Notes under the pieces: generated by a model | Seen by the model: the letters and a program-made list of their open reading frames with translations, nothing else | What the model was told of the DNA's origin: nothing | The model's database searches: none | Position numbers and translations under genes: made by a program | Assembly (NCBI RefSeq): GCF_027923545.1 | Contig: NZ_BROH01000008.1 | Coordinates: forward strand, 62,001-126,000 | DNA length: 64,000 nt | Reading direction: 5' to 3' | Source: Sinisalibacter aestuarii | GTDB lineage: Bacteria > Pseudomonadota > Alphaproteobacteria > Rhodobacterales > Rhodobacteraceae | Part shown: positions 60,965 to 64,000 of the stretch, in pieces | Numbering within the stretch: the first letter of the stretch is position 1 | Layout: each line of letters starts with the position of its first letter

Positions 60965-61671
60965 CGCGCTTCTTGCTTGTCCACGGCTCGGCCCACGGGG
61001 CCTGGTGCTGGCGCGATGTGATCCCGGCGCTGGAGGCGCTGGGCCATGAGGCGGTGGCGCTGGATCTGCCGGGCAGCGGCGATGATCCGACGCCGCCGGA
61101 GGCGGTGACGCTGGAGGGCTATGGGCAGGCGATCCTCGGCGCGCTCGACCGGCCGAGCGTGGTGGTTGGTCATTCAGCGGGTGGCTTCGCGATCCGGCAG
61201 GCGGCGGAGATCGACCCCAGTCACATCCTCCGCCTCGTCTATCTCTGCGCCTATGTGCCCCGCCCGGGTGCGAGCTTGGTCGACTTGCGCAAGGAAGCGC
61301 CGGAGCAGCCGCTCGCGGGCGCGCTGGAGCTCAATCGCCCCCGTACCGCCTTCCGGTTCCGCGACGAGGCCGTGCGGCAGAACCTCTGCGCCGATTGCCC
61401 GCCCGATGCCACCGACTATGCCCGCCAGCACCTCGGCTGGCAGGCCATTGCGCCACAGGCCACGCCGCTGCGCTTTACCGGCAAAGGCGCGGCGGTGCCT
61501 CAGAGCTACATCCTCTGCGAGCAGGACCGCACCATTCCCCCGGCGCATCAGCGCCGGATGTCGGCGGGCTTCGCGCCGGGCGATCTTTACAGCCTGCCCA
61601 CCGGCCACTCGCCGTTTCTGGCCGCACCGCAAGCGCTGGCGGACGTGCTGGACGGGATTGTGCGGGGGTAG
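60961..61671 (+). CDS. Alpha/beta hydrolase (EstC/salicylate-esterase-like)
   Basis: A 236-residue hydrolase beginning at GTG 60961, overlapping the pcaD stop by 4 bases. FLLVHGSAHGAWCWRDVIPALEALGHEAVALDLPGSGDDPTP carries the oxyanion hole, VVVGHSAGGFAIRQAAEIDP the nucleophile Ser (GHSAGG) and LPTGHSPFLAAPQ the catalytic His. It resembles small esterases of the hydroxynitrile-lyase/methylesterase type. Substrate unknown; translationally coupled to pcaD. Confidence 0.85.
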   Translation: MTRFLLVHGSAHGAWCWRDVIPALEALGHEAVALDLPGSGDDPTPPEAVTLEGYGQAILGALDRPSVVVGHSAGGFAIRQAAEIDPSHILRLVYLCAYVPRPGASLVDLRKEAPEQPLAGALELNRPRTAFRFRDEAVRQNLCADCPPDATDYARQHLGWQAIAPQATPLRFTGKGAAVPQSYILCEQDRTIPPAHQRRMSAGFAPGDLYSLPTGHSPFLAAPQALADVLDGIVRG

Positions 61672-61674
61672 CGC

Positions 61675-62538
61675 CTAAAGCGCCCCCGGCCCGCTATCCT
61701 CCTCCCGCTCCAGAAGCCAGGGCTGCTCGATCCAGTCCTGGATCAGATCGAGCGAGCGGGCGGCGTAATAGCCGTCGACGATGCGTTCGTCGAGCGTATA
61801 GCGCACGGTGACGACGGGGCGGATTTCGATCTCGCGCCGCTTGGTCACCACCGCCTCGTCGCGCGCCCGGCCCACCACGGCGAAGATCGGCAGGGTGCCG
61901 TGTTCGAACAGGTGGTGATAGGCTGCGTCGATGCCGATGGAGCCGAGGTTGGAGACCATGATGCTCGCATAGAGCGGGTCATTGGCCGAGAGCGAGGCGG
62001 GCGTGATGTTGAGCCAGTCGCCCAGCTTCTGCAGCTTCGGCAGCAGCGGGATGAGCCAGCGCGGCAGCATTTTCTGGATCAGCGAAACCTCGCGTTCCGA
62101 ATGGGTTTTGGCCGCCGCCCGCCCGTCGCCGATCACCGCTTCGGTGCGCTCGAAGGCGCCGGCGAGGCCCAGCCCCTCGGGGTAGGTCTGTTTGACGACC
62201 GTGAGCCTGGCATCGTCGTCGCGCGCCTTCAGGACCGAGATCGAGATGGCCACGTCGTCGCGCTGATAGAGCCGCCGCCCGGCGATGAAACGGTTGATCC
62301 GGGGGCGTTCATGCATCACCCGGGCGATGGCGGCGAGGTAGATGTGGAAGAACCTGAGCGGCACGCGGGCGCCGCCCTCGTTCCAGCGTTCGAGGTAGTC
62401 GAGCGTTTGCGAGATGTCGATTTTCTGTTCGTAGAACACCACGGCATCGCCGCGCCGGGGCAGCAGGTAGGGCATGAACAGGCGAACCTTGGGCGCCTTG
62501 CGCACGCGGGTGCCGTCCGGCCGGTCGCCTGAGAACAT
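61675..62538 (-). CDS. Stand-alone 2-oxoacid dehydrogenase E2-like acyltransferase domain
   Basis: A 287-residue protein like the catalytic (CAT-fold) part of dihydrolipoyl acyltransferases but without lipoyl or E3-binding domains. The start at 62538 has GGGGAGG upstream. SIMVSNLGSIGIDAAYHHLFEHGTLPIFAVVG corresponds to the E2 substrate region, and YTLDERIVDGYYAARSLDLIQ to the catalytic DHRxxDG motif; here the usual His is Glu (DERIVDG). So it may not use the classical mechanism. No E1 or E3 gene is nearby. Convergent to the hydrolase gene, 3-base gap. Confidence 0.85.
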   Translation of the reverse strand: MFSGDRPDGTRVRKAPKVRLFMPYLLPRRGDAVVFYEQKIDISQTLDYLERWNEGGARVPLRFFHIYLAAIARVMHERPRINRFIAGRRLYQRDDVAISISVLKARDDDARLTVVKQTYPEGLGLAGAFERTEAVIGDGRAAAKTHSEREVSLIQKMLPRWLIPLLPKLQKLGDWLNITPASLSANDPLYASIMVSNLGSIGIDAAYHHLFEHGTLPIFAVVGRARDEAVVTKRREIEIRPVVTVRYTLDERIVDGYYAARSLDLIQDWIEQPWLLEREEDSGPGAL

Positions 62539-62622
62539 CGCTTTTCCTCCCCCCGAGGGCGCGCAAGCACCGCGCTGGCTCAGACATTGCGCGCAAATTG
62601 GATTTGCGGTCAATGCCTTGGG

Positions 62623-63507
62623 CTATTTCAACCCATCGGCCAGAAAGTCGAACACGAAGCGCAGGCGGCGGTTGCGGTGAATCTCGCGATGCGCCACCAG
62701 CCAGACCGGAAAGGGCATCGGCGCGAGGCCGGGCAGGGCGCGGCGCACGCGTGGTTCGGCGTCGCCGATCCGCTCGTCGATGATGCCAAGCCCCATGCCG
62801 CGCTTCACCATCTCCCACATGACGAGAAAATCGGCGCATTGGAGGGGGAAGTTGCCCTCGGTCAGTTCCATCCCGAAACGGTTGAGCAGGCCGAGCAGCA
62901 CGCCGGGATTGTCGGGGGCGATGAAGCTGGCGCGGGCAAGGTCGCGCGCCTCGTGGAGCGGGCCGAGACTGTCGAGATAGGCGTTGCTGCCATAGAGCCG
63001 CGCCCCGGCCTCGCGGATCTTGCGCGCCACAAGGTCCGGCTCTTCGGGGCGGAAGTTGCGCACGGCAATGTCGGCCTCGCGGCGCAGGAGATCGGAGGCG
63101 CTGTTCGACACGACGAGTTGCACCCTGATCCGGGGTTCGGCCTCGCGCAGCTTTTCGAGGATCGGCGGCAGCAGCAGCCCGGCATAGGCATCGGAGGCGG
63201 CGATGGAAACCTCGCCTTCCATCGCCTCGTTCTGGCCGAAGGCGGTCATCGACATCCGGCTCGCCGCCTCGCCCATGACGCGGGCGTGGTCTATCAGCTC
63301 ATGGCCTGCCGGGGTGAGCCGCAGGCCCCGCCCGACCCGCTCGAACAGCACCACGCCAAGCTCCTGCTCCAGCGCATCCACCTGCCGCCCGAGCGTGGGC
63401 TGCGCCAGACCCAGCGCCCGCGCCGCCGCCGAGAGCGAGCCCTCTTCCGCCGTCACGAGAAAGGCCCGCGCCCTGTTCCAGTCGAAATTCACCGAACGCC
63501 AATCCAT
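62623..63507 (-). CDS. LysR-family transcriptional regulator
   Basis: About 294 residues. HTH: FDWNRARAFLVTAEEGSLSAAARALGLAQPTLGRQVDALEQELGVVLFERVGRGLRLTPAG. The inducer-binding domain spans about 95-290 (IAASDAYAGLLLPPILEKLREAEP). Start options are ATG 63507 and ATG 63519; neither has a good SD. It is transcribed away from the DUF4386 gene, a common layout for LysR regulators controlling the divergent gene, but I see no proof of that here. Confidence 0.92.
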   Translation of the reverse strand: MDWRSVNFDWNRARAFLVTAEEGSLSAAARALGLAQPTLGRQVDALEQELGVVLFERVGRGLRLTPAGHELIDHARVMGEAASRMSMTAFGQNEAMEGEVSIAASDAYAGLLLPPILEKLREAEPRIRVQLVVSNSASDLLRREADIAVRNFRPEEPDLVARKIREAGARLYGSNAYLDSLGPLHEARDLARASFIAPDNPGVLLGLLNRFGMELTEGNFPLQCADFLVMWEMVKRGMGLGIIDERIGDAEPRVRRALPGLAPMPFPVWLVAHREIHRNRRLRFVFDFLADGLK

Positions 63508-63689
63508 GCGTATGTGCATACCAGATCGGCAAGGCTGGTCAATTTTATTGAGAGCGCCCTTGCGGTAATGTGAGGTCAAGGTCGGAACAGACACCGGCCA
63601 CATGACAACCAGACCAGAGACCAGACCTTCACCCGCAGCCCTCCCCGGCACGGGACGGGAAAGCTCTACCCTATTGAAAGGAAACGATC

Positions 63690-64000
63690 ATGTCCGTCTT
63701 CTCCGATCCCCAGTCGCGTGGCTTCGCTCGTGTCACCGGCCTGTTCTATCTCTCCGTCGCCTTCATCGGCCCCTTCGCCATTCTCTATGTGCCCGCCCAG
63801 ATCGGCGTGCCCGGCGACGCGGCGGCAACCCTGAACAACCTGATCGCCAAACGCGGGTTGTTCATGGCCGGCGCTGGCGGCGAAGCGGCGATCATGCTGA
63901 TCGAGGTCGTCCTCGCTGCACTGCTCTACACCATGTTCCGCGTGGTGAACCCGACCCTCTCGGCCATGGCCGGGCTGGCGCGCTTCGGCGAGGCGGCGGT
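63690..64000 (+). CDS. DUF4386 family membrane protein, cut by window edge
   Basis: ATG 63690 is preceded by AAAGGAAACG. The visible 103 residues (MSVFSDPQSRGFARVTGLFY) include RGFARVTGLFYLSVAFIGPFAILYVPAQ, PGDAAATLNNLIAKRGLFMAGAGGEAAIMLIEVVLAALLYTMFRVVNPTLS, the DUF4386 pattern with several membrane helices. Function unknown. It runs off the right edge and is divergent from the LysR gene. Confidence 0.9.
   Translation, partial: MSVFSDPQSRGFARVTGLFYLSVAFIGPFAILYVPAQIGVPGDAAATLNNLIAKRGLFMAGAGGEAAIMLIEVVLAALLYTMFRVVNPTLSAMAGLARFGEAA

Noticed and set aside
1-64000. tRNA, rRNA or CRISPR arrays
   Set aside because: No gap shows a cloverleaf or rRNA-like sequence. The only tandem repeats (27.6-28.8 kb) are long, coding-derived and without spacers.

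Overview
The window looks like chromosomal DNA of a Rhodobacteraceae-type alphaproteobacterium. It is GC-rich and densely coded with short gaps. The family-typical genes are TrcR (DUF1013), COQ9, a CbiG-CobJ fusion, DUF6157, DUF6732, a DUF5928-type glycosyltransferase and a DUF4386 protein. I see no rRNA, tRNA, CRISPR array, prophage or replication origin. Both edges cut a gene: an AGE-family isomerase on the left and a DUF4386 protein on the right.

Layout. 1-5 kb: glyoxalase and AGE isomerase, a divergent polysaccharide-export lipoprotein and sugar transferase, and a periplasmic DegP-like protease. 4.7-9.7 kb: NAD salvage (pncA, pncB), an MDR dehydrogenase, ribosome-rescue hydrolase arfB with a curious structured leader, and a queuosine-precursor transporter. 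9.7-20 kb: phytase-like esterase, murein endopeptidase MepA, an MFS carrier, thioesterase, YggT, RecQ with two HRDC domains, YaaA and a hybrid histidine kinase. 20-27.6 kb: alpha-2-macroglobulin with an intact thioester motif, followed by PBP1C. 27.6-30 kb: two paralogous small secreted proteins; the 3' end of one has been amplified into a decaying tandem array that carries an IS481 fragment. 30-36.8 kb: TrcR, RNase T2, Dps, MAPEG, two quinone oxidoreductases, COQ9 and rpsU.

36.8-43.5 kb is a tight minus-strand cobalamin operon: DUF6732, cbiX, cobH, cobL, cobI, cbiG-cobJ, cobM. Most junctions overlap or are only a few bases apart. CbiX ends in a striking His/Asp tail. 43.7-48 kb: glutathionyl-hydroquinone reductase, a hydratase, an FMN reductase and a TPP enzyme. 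48.1-49.1 kb: a dead IS481 element with two nonsense codons. 49.1-52.9 kb: a DMT transporter, then argD-argF preceded by a possible arginine-codon leader peptide, then an isochorismatase-type hydrolase. 53-64 kb: GNAT/YoaP protein, a divergent sulfotransferase and branching glycosyltransferase, HIT protein, zinc finger, polA, pcaD, a second hydrolase, a lone E2-like acyltransferase whose motif His is replaced, and a LysR regulator.

The observations most worth follow-up are (1) the Arg-rich leader upstream of argDF, (2) the leader-peptide, anti-SD and terminator arrangement directly upstream of arfB, (3) the decayed tandem array behind the YARHG-like secreted protein, and (4) two families of short intergenic repeats: one immediately 3' of four plus-strand genes, the other upstream of polA and pcaD.
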